DNA of 64,000 nt from Amycolatopsis bartoniae. Lineage in GTDB: Bacteria > Actinomycetota > Actinomycetes > Mycobacteriales > Pseudonocardiaceae. Below are positions 49,513 through 58,111 of the stretch, piece after piece; positions within the stretch are counted from its first letter, which is position 1; the number at the start of each line of letters is the position of its first letter. The notes beneath the pieces were generated by a model. That model was not told the origin of the DNA, made no database searches, and saw nothing but the letters and a program-made list of their open reading frames with translations. The DNA lies in contig NZ_JACHWH010000004.1 of NCBI RefSeq assembly GCF_014191255.1, forward strand, positions 62,001 through 126,000, written 5' to 3'. The translations under genes were made by a program, and so were the position numbers.

Positions 49513-50325
49513 TCACGGTACCGCCCGCAGGTGGACCACGTCCCCGGCGAACACCAAGTGCCGTTTGCCGTTCTCCTCGACCACCACGAGCTGCCCCGCG
49601 GGGTCGACGTCGGTGGCGGTGCCGAGCAGACCGGTGTCGCCGGGCAGCATGACCCGGACCTGCTGCCCCAGCGTCGCGCACGCGCCGCGGTACTCGTCCA
49701 GCATCCCGGCCCTGGCCAGGTCCCCGCCCGCGGCGCGCCAGCGGGCCTCGCGCTCGGCGAACGCCGTCAGCAGGATGGTGGCGATCTCGGTGCGGTCGGT
49801 GGTGCGGGCGCCGTTCTCGAACAGCGACGTGGGCGGCAGCCCGCCCGCGCCGGGGCGCACACCGGGGCCGAGCGGCCGCACGTTGAGGCCGATGCCGAGC
49901 ACGACGGCGATCTCCTCGGCGGCGACGGCTTCGGCCAGGATGCCGGCGCACTTGCCGCGGTCGGCACCCGCGAGGACGTCGTTCGGCCACTTCAGCGCCG
50001 CGTCGACGCCGAGGTCCGCGGCGAGGTCCAGCACCGCCAGCCCGGCGACGATGGACAGCGACCCGAGGTCGGCGAACGCGACGCCCTGCGGGCGCAGCAG
50101 GACGCTCAGGCAGAGGCCGCTGCCCTTCGGGGAGCTCCAGGCCCGTCCCCTGCGGCCCACCCCCGCGGTCTGTTCCTCGGCGATGAGCACGCTGCGGTCG
50201 GGCGCGCCCGCGACGGCGGCCGCCCGCAGGTCGGCGTTGGTCGAGCCGGTGGTGGCGACGACGTCCAGCGCCGCGTACGGGCCGACGAGCTCGGTGCGCA
50301 GCCGGGCGGGGTTGATCTCGGTCAT
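49513..50325 (-). CDS. birA: Biotin--[acetyl-CoA-carboxylase] ligase
   Basis: Makes biotinyl-AMP and attaches biotin to carboxylase subunits. The 270-residue protein has TTGSTNADLR, the biotin/ATP loop GVGRRGRAWSSPKGSGLCLSVLL, and KWPNDVLAG with the catalytic Lys. No N-terminal DNA-binding domain is present, so it is a monofunctional (class I) enzyme. ATG 50325 is chosen because the chain then opens at the usual distance from the catalytic core. Confidence 0.94.
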   Translation of the reverse strand: MTEINPARLRTELVGPYAALDVVATTGSTNADLRAAAVAGAPDRSVLIAEEQTAGVGRRGRAWSSPKGSGLCLSVLLRPQGVAFADLGSLSIVAGLAVLDLAADLGVDAALKWPNDVLAGADRGKCAGILAEAVAAEEIAVVLGIGLNVRPLGPGVRPGAGGLPPTSLFENGARTTDRTEIATILLTAFAEREARWRAAGGDLARAGMLDEYRGACATLGQQVRVMLPGDTGLLGTATDVDPAGQLVVVEENGKRHLVFAGDVVHLRAVP

Positions 50326-50395
50326 GTGCGGGAGACTAATAACGCTTGGGCGATTCACTCGTTAGGGGAGCAGAAAGTTCCCTAATCTCGGGGTG

Positions 50396-51532
50396 GTGAC
50401 CATTCGTTTCCCGAAGTGGGCCCGTGCGGTGGCGGGCCGGGCCCTGATCGCATTGATCATCGTGGGCGCGCTGGTGACATCCGGCTGGATTCTCGTGCGC
50501 AAACCGCAGCCGGCTCCCGCGCTGCCGGCGGTGGCCGCGGCGCAGGCCGAGGGCAATGCGGCGACCGCGGCGGGCCCGTCGGTGCTGGAGGTGAGCGCGC
50601 CCGTGCAGGCGCAGGCTCCCCAGCAGCAGGGCGCGAGCGAGCTGGAGAAGTGGGCTGCCGGGCTCAGCGGCGCGCTGGACATCCCCGAGCGCGCGCTGGT
50701 CGGTTACGCCACCGGCGAGCTGACGCTGCGCAAGGAGCAGCCGGACTGCCATCTGTCCTGGGTCACGCTAGCGGGTATCGGCAAGGCGAGCTCCGACCAC
50801 GGACGGTACGGGGGCGACTCGGTCACCGGCAGCGGCGCGCTGGCCAAGGCGCTCGGCGCGGTCCCGCTGCAGGGCGCGGCCGGTGAGGCGGCGAGCGAGC
50901 CGCGCGGCGGCCCGATGCAGCTGACGCAGCAGGAGTGGAAGCGCGCCGGCACGAAGGGCGACCTGCAGGACATCGACGACGCGGCCGTCGCGGCCGGGCG
51001 GGTGCTGTGCGCGGGCGGGACGAACCTGCAGGCCGGGCTCGGCTGGTGGAAGGCGATCGCGAACTACCGCGACTCCGACCTGTTCCGCCAGCAGGTACTG
51101 GGCAACGCGCAGCTGTACGCGGCGCTGTCGCTGGCGCCGCAGACGGCGTCGGCGCCGTCGGTGCGGGCCGTCCGGTTCGCGCTCGACCAGCTCGGCCTGC
51201 CGTACGTGTGGGGCGGCAACGGGCCGGACGCGGGCGCGGCCGGGTTCGACTGCTCGGGCCTGACGAAGGCCGCGTACGACTCGGCGGGCGTCTCGCTGCC
51301 GCGGACGGCGGACTCGCAGTTCCGCACGGAACCGGCCGTGCCGGGCAACCAGCAGCCCGCGCTCGGCGACCTCGTGTTCTACGGCAGCCCGGCCACGCGC
51401 ATCCACCACGTGGGCCTGTACCTGGGCAACGGCCTGATGATCAACGCGCCCCAGACGGGGATGGCCATCCAGATCGCGACGTACCACGTGGCGGGCGACG
51501 ACTACGCCGGCGCGGGGCGGCCCACGGGTTAG
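50396..51532 (+). CDS. NlpC/P60-family peptidoglycan hydrolase
   Basis: Exported cell-wall endopeptidase (about 378 aa). A single N-terminal helix (ALIALIIVGALVTSGWIL) anchors it or serves as a signal. A lytic-transglycosylase-like middle region (about 85-240) follows. The C-terminal NlpC/P60 domain has AGFDCSGLTKAAYDSAG (catalytic Cys), ALGDLVFYG and HHVGLYLGNGLMINAP (catalytic His). A TAATCT -10-like element at 50383-50388 lies seven bases before this GTG, so the message may be leaderless; GTG 50393 is the alternative start. Confidence 0.88.
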   Translation: MTIRFPKWARAVAGRALIALIIVGALVTSGWILVRKPQPAPALPAVAAAQAEGNAATAAGPSVLEVSAPVQAQAPQQQGASELEKWAAGLSGALDIPERALVGYATGELTLRKEQPDCHLSWVTLAGIGKASSDHGRYGGDSVTGSGALAKALGAVPLQGAAGEAASEPRGGPMQLTQQEWKRAGTKGDLQDIDDAAVAAGRVLCAGGTNLQAGLGWWKAIANYRDSDLFRQQVLGNAQLYAALSLAPQTASAPSVRAVRFALDQLGLPYVWGGNGPDAGAAGFDCSGLTKAAYDSAGVSLPRTADSQFRTEPAVPGNQQPALGDLVFYGSPATRIHHVGLYLGNGLMINAPQTGMAIQIATYHVAGDDYAGAGRPTG

Positions 51533-51563
51533 CGTCCGGGCGCGTGACAGGCTCGTGCCCGTG

Positions 51564-52145
51564 ATGGACGACTTCGCGAAAGAGTACCTGCACGGCGAGC
51601 TGCGGGAGATCCGCGAGACGATGCTCTGGAAGCTCGACGGGCTCGGCGAGTACGACGTCCGCCGGCCACTGACCGCTACCGGCACCAACCTCCTCGGCCT
51701 GGTCAAGCACCTGTCGGTGGCGGAGTCCCGGTACTTCGGCGAGGTCTTCGGCCGCCCCTTTCCCGAACCCCTGCTGCACTGGGACGACACCGCGAAACGC
51801 GGCACCGACCTGTGGGCGACCGAGCACGAGACGCGCGAGGAGATCGTGAGCCGCTACCGGCGCGTCTGGGCGCACGCCGACGCGACGATCACCGCCCTCG
51901 ACATCGACTCCCCCGGTCACGTGCCCTGGTGGCCGCGCCCCGACGTGATGCTGTTCAACGTGCTGGTCCACGTGCTCACCGAAACCAGCAGGCACGCCGG
52001 GCACGCCGACATCCTGCGGGAAGAGCTCGACGGCGCGACGGGGGTGGCAGCCGGCTACGCGAGCCCGCAGCGCGACGCGGCCGTCCGGGAAGCGCGGACC
52101 GCGGAGATCGAGCGAGCCGCGAAAGCAGCCGCCGAGCGGCGGTGA
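51564..52145 (+). CDS. DinB-family (DUF664) protein
   Basis: A 193-residue four-helix DinB protein. Typical features are MLWKLDGLGEYDVRRPLTATGTNLLGLVKHLSVAESRYFGEVFG, with the first His ligand, and VLTETSRHAGHADILREELDGATG, with the second His pair. A metal-dependent thiol transferase role is possible. Start could also be GTG 51555; no good ribosome-binding site distinguishes them. Confidence 0.85.
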   Translation: MDDFAKEYLHGELREIRETMLWKLDGLGEYDVRRPLTATGTNLLGLVKHLSVAESRYFGEVFGRPFPEPLLHWDDTAKRGTDLWATEHETREEIVSRYRRVWAHADATITALDIDSPGHVPWWPRPDVMLFNVLVHVLTETSRHAGHADILREELDGATGVAAGYASPQRDAAVREARTAEIERAAKAAAERR

Positions 52146-52282
52146 CCCCGCTCAAGGCGTGGTGCGGCGGCCTGCGGAAGTCTGCGCCGAACTTTTCCGT
52201 GGTTGCATGTCGAGAAGTTCCGGACGGCTCCGCTCACCAGGTGCAGGGGCCAAGACGGGCCCCACGACACCAGGAGATCCCG

Positions 52283-52702
52283 ATGCCGAAGTACCTGCTC
52301 CTCAAGCACTACAGCGGCGGCCCGACCCCGCACCACCCGTTTCCGCCGATGGACCAGTGGGCGCCTGAGGACGTGGAGGCGCACTTCGCCTTCCTGAAGC
52401 ACGTCAACGAGATGCTCCAGGAGAACGGCGAGCTCGTCGACGTGCAGGCGGTCACGCCCGCGCAGACCTGGGTGCGCTACGGCGGCCCGGACGCCGCGCC
52501 GGTCGTCACCGACGGCCCGCTGCCCGAGACCAACGACCTCGTGGCGGGCTGGTACCTGGTCGACGTCGAGTCCTACGAGCGCGCGGTCGAGCTCGCGGCC
52601 TACATCTCCTCGGAGCCCGGCCCGGGCGGAACGCCGCTGCACGAGTGGATCGACGTGCGGGAGGTCCTGTCCCACGCGCCACTCGGCCTCGACGCGGCAT
52701 GA
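52283..52702 (+). CDS. YCII/DGPF-domain protein paired with ECF42
   Basis: A 139-residue protein with the hallmark TDGPLPETNDLVAGWYLVDVESYERAVELA (DGPF motif region). DGPF proteins accompany ECF42 sigma factors and are their likely regulatory targets or partners. ATG 52283 has AGGAG upstream. Its TGA overlaps the sigma-factor ATG (ATGA), so the two are coupled. Confidence 0.9.
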   Translation: MPKYLLLKHYSGGPTPHHPFPPMDQWAPEDVEAHFAFLKHVNEMLQENGELVDVQAVTPAQTWVRYGGPDAAPVVTDGPLPETNDLVAGWYLVDVESYERAVELAAYISSEPGPGGTPLHEWIDVREVLSHAPLGLDAA

Positions 52703-53862
52703 CGGCGGAGCTGGACGAGGGCGCGCTGCGTGCCCTCGTCCCCCGGGTGCTCGCCGGGCTGGTCCGGCGGGGCGAGGACTTCGACGCCGCCGAGGACGCG
52801 TTGCAGGAAGCGTTGCTGGAGGCGCTGCGGGTGTGGCCCGAACACCCGCCGCGTGACCCGGGCGGGTGGCTGGCGACGGTCGCGACCCGGCGGCTCGTCG
52901 ACGCCCGCCGCAGCGAGGTGGCCCGCAACCGCCGCGAGGAGACGACGTACGCCGAGCCGCGGCCAGGAGTCACCGAGGAGGGTGACGACACCCTCTTCCT
53001 GCTCTTCTGCTGCTGTCACCCCGACCTCGCGCCCGCCTCCCAGGTGGCGTTGACGTTGCGTGCCGTCGGCGGGCTGACCACGCGGGAGATCGCGGACGCC
53101 TTCTTCGTGCCGGAAGCGACGATGGCGCAACGGATCAGCCGGGCCAAGCGCACGTTGCGGGGGCGCCGCCTGGACCGGCCCGGTGACCTGGCCGTCGTGC
53201 TGCGCGTGCTCTACCTCGTCTACACGGCGGGGCGGGTGGATCTGGCGATCCGGCTCGCCCGGCAGCTCACCCTCGCCACGGCGGAACCGGAGGCGCGCGG
53301 GTTGCTCGCGCTGATGCTCCTCAACCACGCCCGCCTTCCGGCGCGGCTCGATCCGGACGGCCGGATCGTTCCGCTGGACCAGCAGGACCGCGGCCTGTGG
53401 GACACGCGTGAGATCGCCGAGGGCGTGCGTGTCCTGCAGTCGGCGCTGGCACTTGAGCGTCCGGGCCGGTACCAGATCGAGGCGGCCATCGCCGCGCTGC
53501 ACGACGACGCGGCGAGCGCCGAGGAGACCGACTGGCCGCAGATCCTGGAGTGGTACGACGACCTGGTCGCCCTCACCGACGATCCGGTGCGTGAGAACCC
53601 CGCCGCCGTGCTCGCGCGTGCCGTCGCGGTGGGCCACGTGCGCGGTCCGGCGGCGGGACTGCGCGAGACCGACCGGCTGCGCGAGGTGCTCGGCGGCCGG
53701 CACCGGTGGCACGCGGTTCGCGGCCACCTGCACGAGCTGGCTGGCGACCTGCCTGCCGCGGGCGCGGCGTACGCGTCGGCGGCGCGGCTCGCCACGGACA
53801 TCACCGAGCGGGAGCACCTGGTGCGCCAGGCCGCCCGCGTGCGATCGAGGAGGAAGTCATGA
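52699..53862 (+). CDS. ECF42-type RNA polymerase sigma factor with C-terminal TPR-like extension
   Basis: A 387-residue sigma factor. Region 2 is DFDAAEDALQEALLEALRVWP, region 4 is LTLRAVGGLTTREIADAFFVPEATMAQRISRAKRTL, and a helical extension from about residue 180 (RVLYLVYTAG, ARGLLALMLLNHAR, YQIEAAIAALHDDA) is typical of ECF42. The extension replaces an anti-sigma factor in control. It overlaps the DGPF gene before it and the VOC gene after it by four bases each. Confidence 0.93.
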   Translation: MTAELDEGALRALVPRVLAGLVRRGEDFDAAEDALQEALLEALRVWPEHPPRDPGGWLATVATRRLVDARRSEVARNRREETTYAEPRPGVTEEGDDTLFLLFCCCHPDLAPASQVALTLRAVGGLTTREIADAFFVPEATMAQRISRAKRTLRGRRLDRPGDLAVVLRVLYLVYTAGRVDLAIRLARQLTLATAEPEARGLLALMLLNHARLPARLDPDGRIVPLDQQDRGLWDTREIAEGVRVLQSALALERPGRYQIEAAIAALHDDAASAEETDWPQILEWYDDLVALTDDPVRENPAAVLARAVAVGHVRGPAAGLRETDRLREVLGGRHRWHAVRGHLHELAGDLPAAGAAYASAARLATDITEREHLVRQAARVRSRRKS

Positions 53863-54296
53863 CGGTTCAGCGCATGGACCACGTGGGTGTCGTGGTCGAG
53901 GACCTCGCGGCGGCGACGGCTTTCTTCGTGGAGCTGGGGCTGCGGCGACAGGGCGAAGGATCGGTCGGCGGCGACTGGGTGGACCGGGTGGTGGGGCTCG
54001 AAGGGGTGCGGTCGCAGATCGTGATGCTGGCGACCCCGGACGGCCACAACCGCCTTGAGCTGTCGAAGTTCCAGACCCCGCCGGCCCACAACGCCGACCC
54101 GCACGCGCCGGCGAACACCGTGGGCCTGCGCCACCTGGCGTTCGCGGTCGACGACCTCGACGCGGCGCTCGCCCGGCTGCGCCCGCACGGCGCGGAGCTC
54201 GTCGGTGAGGTGGAGCGCTACGGCGACGTCTACCGGCTCTGCTACGTCCGCGGGCCGGAGGGGATCATCGTGGAACTGGCGGAGTCGATCGGCTGA
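53859..54296 (+). CDS. VOC-family (glyoxalase-fold) protein
   Basis: A 145-residue VOC protein with two beta-alpha-beta modules: MDHVGVVVEDLAAATAFFVELG, then GLRHLAFAVDDLDAALARL and YGDVYRLCYVRGPEGIIVELAE. Putative metal residues are His8, the Glu of NRLELSKF, the His of RHLAF and the final Glu. It ends the ECF42 operon, starting within the sigma-factor stop (ATGA) after GAGGAGG. Confidence 0.88.
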   Translation: MTVQRMDHVGVVVEDLAAATAFFVELGLRRQGEGSVGGDWVDRVVGLEGVRSQIVMLATPDGHNRLELSKFQTPPAHNADPHAPANTVGLRHLAFAVDDLDAALARLRPHGAELVGEVERYGDVYRLCYVRGPEGIIVELAESIG

Positions 54297-54339
54297 GCGC
54301 GGAGGTGGGGTTGATGTCCACGGTGCGGCAGCCGAAACT

Positions 54340-54410
54340 CGTTGCCATCAAGGCTGCGGCGCTTCTACGAGCAGGCCGGGTTCCGCCACGTCGGCGACAG
54401 CGGGTGGTCA
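54340..54410 (+). pseudogene. Remnant of a GNAT acetyltransferase C-terminus
   Basis: In the 111-base gap after the VOC gene, one frame reads LRRFYEQAGFRHVGD, the usual C-terminal strand-turn of GNAT acetyltransferases. No GNAT sequence precedes it, so this appears to be the leftover of a deleted gene. Confidence 0.45.
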
Positions 54411-54845
54411 CTCCAGGGCCTTGAGGGCTCGCAGCAGGAGCATCGTCAGCGCGCGCTCGTCCTCGTTCACCGCGTTCAACAGCGTCTCGTCCGCGGCGCG
54501 GACCGTCTCGTGTGCCTTCGACAGCAGCTCCGCACCCGTTTCGGTCACGTGCAGCTCCGCCGTGCGGCCGCGGCCCGGTTCGGTCCGCCGTTCGATGGCG
54601 CCCAGCGTCTCCAGCTGCGCCAGCGTCGACTGCATGCTCTGCACCGTCACGCCCGCGCGCCGCGCCAGCTCGCTGTACGACAGGCCCGGTCGCCCGTTCA
54701 GGTGGCCGAGCGCCGACAGGTGCCGCAGCGACAGCCCCGTGCGTTTCAAGTCCGCGTCGATGCGGGTGCGCAGCCGCCGGCCGAGCAGGACGAGCAGCAT
54801 CGCGGGGCTCGATGCGGGCGGTTGCGGAACTGTCACGTGCGGCAT
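54408..54845 (-). CDS. MarR-family transcriptional regulator
   Basis: A 145-residue winged-helix repressor: LSLRHLSALGHLNGRPGLSYSELARRAGVTVQSMQSTLAQLETLGAIERR, then the wing PGRGRTAELHVTETG. ATG 54845 is preferred to a TTG at 54878, which would put coding sequence over the operator. It is divergent from a small membrane-protein gene, and a perfect 12-base inverted repeat lies between them. Confidence 0.88.
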   Translation of the reverse strand: MPHVTVPQPPASSPAMLLVLLGRRLRTRIDADLKRTGLSLRHLSALGHLNGRPGLSYSELARRAGVTVQSMQSTLAQLETLGAIERRTEPGRGRTAELHVTETGAELLSKAHETVRAADETLLNAVNEDERALTMLLLRALKALE

Positions 54846-54860
54846 CTTCTCAGAGGACCC

Positions 54861-54904
54861 GGTTTCAGGCAGGCTCAAACTTGGGTTACAGTCTGCCTGA
54901 AACC
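54861..54904. promoter_or_regulatory. MarR operator: perfect 12-bp inverted repeat
   Basis: GGTTTCAGGCAG (54861-54872) and CTGCCTGAAACC (54893-54904), separated by 20 bases, in the 71-base gap between the MarR gene and its divergent target. The right arm sits directly before the AGGAGGTGA ribosome-binding site of the membrane-protein gene. Confidence 0.75.
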
Positions 54905-54916
54905 AGGAGGTGAACC

Positions 54917-55348
54917 GTGAACAAGGTCCTGCTCAGCGTCCACGTCCTCGCGGCGATCGTGCTGATCGGTCCGGTGACCGTGGCCGCGAGCCTGTTCCCG
55001 CGTTACGTGCGGGAGAAGGAGCCCGGCGTGCTGCGGGCCCTGCACCGGATCAGCGGCGGCTACGCGGTCGCGGGCCTCGCGGTGCCGGTGTTCGGGATCG
55101 CGCTGGGCGCGCAGATGGGCGTCCTCGGCGACGCGTGGCTCGTGATCTCGATGGCGCTCACCGCCCTCGCCGGCGTGCTGCTCGCCGCGGTGATCGTGCC
55201 CGCGCAACGCCGCACCCTCGCGGCCGTCGAGCGGGACGAGACACCGACCGGCCCCAACCTCGGCATGGTCACCGGCATCTTCGCCCTGCTGTGGGCGGTG
55301 GTCGTGGTGCTCATGATCGTGCGGCCCGGCTCGACGACGGGGGTGTGA
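54917..55348 (+). CDS. DUF2269-like integral membrane protein
   Basis: A 143-residue four-helix membrane protein: VLLSVHVLAAIVLIGPVTVAA, a loop with RALHRISGGYAVAGLAVPVFGIALG, LVISMALTALAGVLLAAVIVP and MVTGIFALLWAVVVVLMIV. The GTG start has a full AGGAGGTGA site. It is the likely MarR target. The following gene starts four bases after its stop. Confidence 0.78.
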   Translation: MNKVLLSVHVLAAIVLIGPVTVAASLFPRYVREKEPGVLRALHRISGGYAVAGLAVPVFGIALGAQMGVLGDAWLVISMALTALAGVLLAAVIVPAQRRTLAAVERDETPTGPNLGMVTGIFALLWAVVVVLMIVRPGSTTGV

Positions 55349-55351
55349 AGC

Positions 55352-55609
55352 GTGCGTGTCGTCGCCCTCGTCGAGGCGCTGAGCCTGCTCGTCCTGTTCG
55401 GCAACCTCGCCACCGTGCACGTGCCGCAGGTCGCCGCCGTGGTCGGCCCGCTGCACGGCACCGCCTACCTGGCCGGGATCGCGCTGGCGTGCGCGCGCTC
55501 GCGGGACGTCCGCGTCCGGCTGCTCAGCCTGATTCCCGCCGTGGGGGCGTTCCTCGCGGACCGGGCGATCAGGTCTGCGGAGCGAGTTCCGCGGGAGCGC
55601 GCCGCCTGA
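55352..55609 (+). CDS. Small membrane protein (DUF3817-like)
   Basis: An 85-residue protein with three hydrophobic segments (ALVEALSLLVLFGNLATV, LHGTAYLAGIALACA, LLSLIPAVGAFLAD). The pattern of an early Glu and a HGTAYLA segment resembles DUF3817. GTG start, cotranscribed with the DUF2269-like gene. The last 41 bases overlap the end of the convergent antiporter gene. Confidence 0.72.
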   Translation: MRVVALVEALSLLVLFGNLATVHVPQVAAVVGPLHGTAYLAGIALACARSRDVRVRLLSLIPAVGAFLADRAIRSAERVPRERAA

Positions 55610-56822
55610 CCTCGCGGCGGTCCCACAGGCTCAGCATGGGCGTCGCCATCACCGTGGTCACCACCGCGACCAGCACGAGCACGCTGAACAGCTCGCGCGT
55701 CACGATGCCCGCGGCGAGGCCGACGTTGATCGCGATCAGCTGCATGAGACCGCGCGCGTTCATCAGGGTGCCGACGCGCAGGGCGATTTCGTTCGACTCG
55801 CCCGTCAACCGCGCCGCCGCCCAGCACGCGCCGAACTTGCCCGCGACCGCGACCACGAGCGCACCCACCGCGAACAGCAGCACCGACGGCTGCACCAACA
55901 GCCCGAAGTCGGTGTTGAGCCCCGAGTAGGTGAAGAACAGCGGCAGGAACACGGTCGCGACCGGCGTCAGCGTGGCGACCGCGCGTTCGACGGCTTCGGT
56001 CCGCGGGAACACCACGCCGAGGCTGAACGCACCGAACACCGCGTACAGCCCGATCTTGTCGGTGTACCAGGCGGCGAGGAACAACAGGACCACGACGGCG
56101 AGCAGCAGGTGTTCCGGCGCGAGCCTGCTGCTCGCCGTGTCGAACCGGCCGCGCACCTTCAGCGCGGCGAGCAGAATGGCCAGCAGCACGAGCGTCCCGC
56201 CGAGCGCGAGCGACACCGGGCCCGCGCTGCCGGCAGCCACGCTCATCACGCCCGCGAGCAGCAGCCAGGCCACCGCGTCGTCGAGCGCGCCGCACGCCAG
56301 CGAGAGCGAGCCGAAGCGGGTGTGGGTGAGCCCGCGTTCGTTGATGATGCGCGCCAGCATGGGAAACGCGGTGATCGCGATCGTCACGGCGACGAACGAG
56401 ACCGACACGAACAGCGGCACGCCGGGCGGGAAGATGTGCACCCTGCCGCGGGCGAGCCAAGTCAGCAGCGCCCCGAGCAGCAGCGGCACCACCATCCCGG
56501 CCGCGGAGATCAGGCTCGCCGGGCCCGCCACCCGCCGGATCTGCTCGGTGCGGAACTCGTAGCCCGCCTTGAACATGAACACGACGAGGCCGATCTGGCC
56601 GACCACGTACAGGACGGGCCGCAGCTGTTGCGGGAAAACGAAGTCCTCGACCCCGGGCAGCGCGAGGCCCAGCACGGACGGGCCGAGCACGACACCGGCG
56701 ACCATCTCCCCCACCACGGGTGGCTGGCCCGCGGCCCGCAGCACCCAGCCGACGAGCCGGCAGACCAGGAGGATGACGATCAGCGCGAGGAAGAAGGCGG
56801 GAGCGAGTTCGGTAGCGGACAA
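55569..56822 (-). CDS. CPA2-type cation:proton antiporter
   Basis: A 417-residue membrane protein with 12-13 helices. Family features are GQPPVVGEMVAGVVLGPSVLG, FMFKAGYEF, the ion-site LSLACGALDDAVAWLLLAG with the Asp-Asp pair, and NARGLMQLIAINVGL. No C-terminal TrkA-N domain is present. The TTG at 56822 has AAAGGA upstream; it overlaps the end of the P450 gene by 43 bases. Position suggests cotranscription with the P450 set, perhaps by chance. Confidence 0.87.
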   Translation of the reverse strand: MSATELAPAFFLALIVILLVCRLVGWVLRAAGQPPVVGEMVAGVVLGPSVLGLALPGVEDFVFPQQLRPVLYVVGQIGLVVFMFKAGYEFRTEQIRRVAGPASLISAAGMVVPLLLGALLTWLARGRVHIFPPGVPLFVSVSFVAVTIAITAFPMLARIINERGLTHTRFGSLSLACGALDDAVAWLLLAGVMSVAAGSAGPVSLALGGTLVLLAILLAALKVRGRFDTASSRLAPEHLLLAVVVLLFLAAWYTDKIGLYAVFGAFSLGVVFPRTEAVERAVATLTPVATVFLPLFFTYSGLNTDFGLLVQPSVLLFAVGALVVAVAGKFGACWAAARLTGESNEIALRVGTLMNARGLMQLIAINVGLAAGIVTRELFSVLVLVAVVTTVMATPMLSLWDRREVRRRAPAELAPQT

Positions 56823-58111
56823 GACGATGTCCTTTCAGGAGACTCTGCGAAGTAGCGGCCGGCCAGGCGCCGATGCCGCGCGTCGAGCACCATCCAGGTG
56901 CCGAGACCGAGCTGCACGAAGCTGCGCCACACCTCCTCCCACCGGTCGCGCACGCGCAGGAACGTCCGGATCGCACGCATTCGCGTCGGGGAAACGCTTT
57001 CTCCATGCGGCACCAGCAGGCACGGCCCCCGGCTCGGCAGGGACCGGGTGTGCTCGACGGTGGAGTCGAGTGTGAAGCGGCGCAACACTTCCTTGAGCGA
57101 AGCGCGCATCGCGAGCGGGGCCAGCCGCCAGGCCGGGCACGGCCGGTTCGCGGCGATGCCGAACGGGATGTGGTGCGCGTCCTTGGCGGAAAGCGCTTCC
57201 CAGCGGTCCGGGTCGAACCGTTCGGGGTCCTCGTAGCCCGTGGCGTGGTACGCGGGATAACTGAAGCACAGCACGGATCCCGCGGGCAGCGTGGTATCCT
57301 CGTCCAGCGTGATCTCGCCCTTGGTGATCCGATGCGCGATGCCGAACAACGGGTACAGCCGCATGGTTTCGTCGAGCACGTGCGACAGGTATCGATCGTC
57401 CCCTTCGGACGCTCGCTCCTGTACCTCGGGATGCTGCGCGAGCGCGAGCAGGACGTGCGCCATGCCCTCGGACAGCTGCACGACGGCGGTGTTGAAGAAC
57501 GTGCCTTGCAGGTAATGCACCTGCTCCCGGGGGCTGAGCGACGCGGGCAGCTCGTGCGGCACGTCTCCCAGCCGTTGCGCCAGGTAACGCGTGAGCCGGT
57601 TGCGCCGCCCCATGTGCCGCAGACCGGTGCACTTCAACGCCGTCACCACGTCGTTCGCGTGCCCGACGATCAGGTCCCGCGCCTCCCGCGGGCACGACTC
57701 CTGGAACACCAGCTCGTAGCAGTACTCCGCCCACACCGGCATCATCAGGTCGCGCAACCGCACGAGCCCGCCGCCGAACCCGTCGAGCACCGCGGCCGTG
57801 GCGCGGGTGGCCATGTCGGCGAGGCGGTCACTCGGGCCGGACAGGATCCGCAGGGTGGCCCGGGCCACGTCGTCGTACCGCGGCCCGTCTTCGAGGTGCT
57901 CCTGGTGCACCTCGGGCCCCGGGGAAAGCCAGTACCAGAACAGGTCCGACAGTCCCGCACCCTCGCTGCGGCCGCGCGCCGCCGGGTGCGAGTAGATCTC
58001 CCGGAACCGCTCGGGCCCGAACCGCTCGTTGGGGAACGTGATCGCGCTGTCGCCGTTGACGAGCTCGAACACCTTGCCCCGCAAGGCAACGACCTGATCC
58101 GCGAGCTTCAC
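56780..58111 (-). CDS. Cytochrome P450 with an atypical I-helix
   Basis: A 443-residue P450. The K-helix ExxR is in DETMRLYPLF. The heme loop is IPFGIAANRPCPAWRL (Arg two before Cys; a Gly is replaced by Ala). The I-helix that normally carries A/G-G-x-D/E-T reads YLQGTFFNTAVVQLSEGM, lacking the acid-alcohol pair used for oxygen activation, so monooxygenase chemistry may be altered. About 70 extra residues follow the usual end. GTG 58111 overlaps the upstream stop (GTGA). The substrate is unknown. Confidence 0.85.
   Translation of the reverse strand: MKLADQVVALRGKVFELVNGDSAITFPNERFGPERFREIYSHPAARGRSEGAGLSDLFWYWLSPGPEVHQEHLEDGPRYDDVARATLRILSGPSDRLADMATRATAAVLDGFGGGLVRLRDLMMPVWAEYCYELVFQESCPREARDLIVGHANDVVTALKCTGLRHMGRRNRLTRYLAQRLGDVPHELPASLSPREQVHYLQGTFFNTAVVQLSEGMAHVLLALAQHPEVQERASEGDDRYLSHVLDETMRLYPLFGIAHRITKGEITLDEDTTLPAGSVLCFSYPAYHATGYEDPERFDPDRWEALSAKDAHHIPFGIAANRPCPAWRLAPLAMRASLKEVLRRFTLDSTVEHTRSLPSRGPCLLVPHGESVSPTRMRAIRTFLRVRDRWEEVWRSFVQLGLGTWMVLDARHRRLAGRYFAESPERTSSCPLPNSLPPSSSR

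Noticed and set aside
54342..54920. 192-codon plus-strand frame after the VOC gene
   Set aside because: Only its first 20 or so codons resemble a GNAT end; the rest is antisense to the MarR gene.
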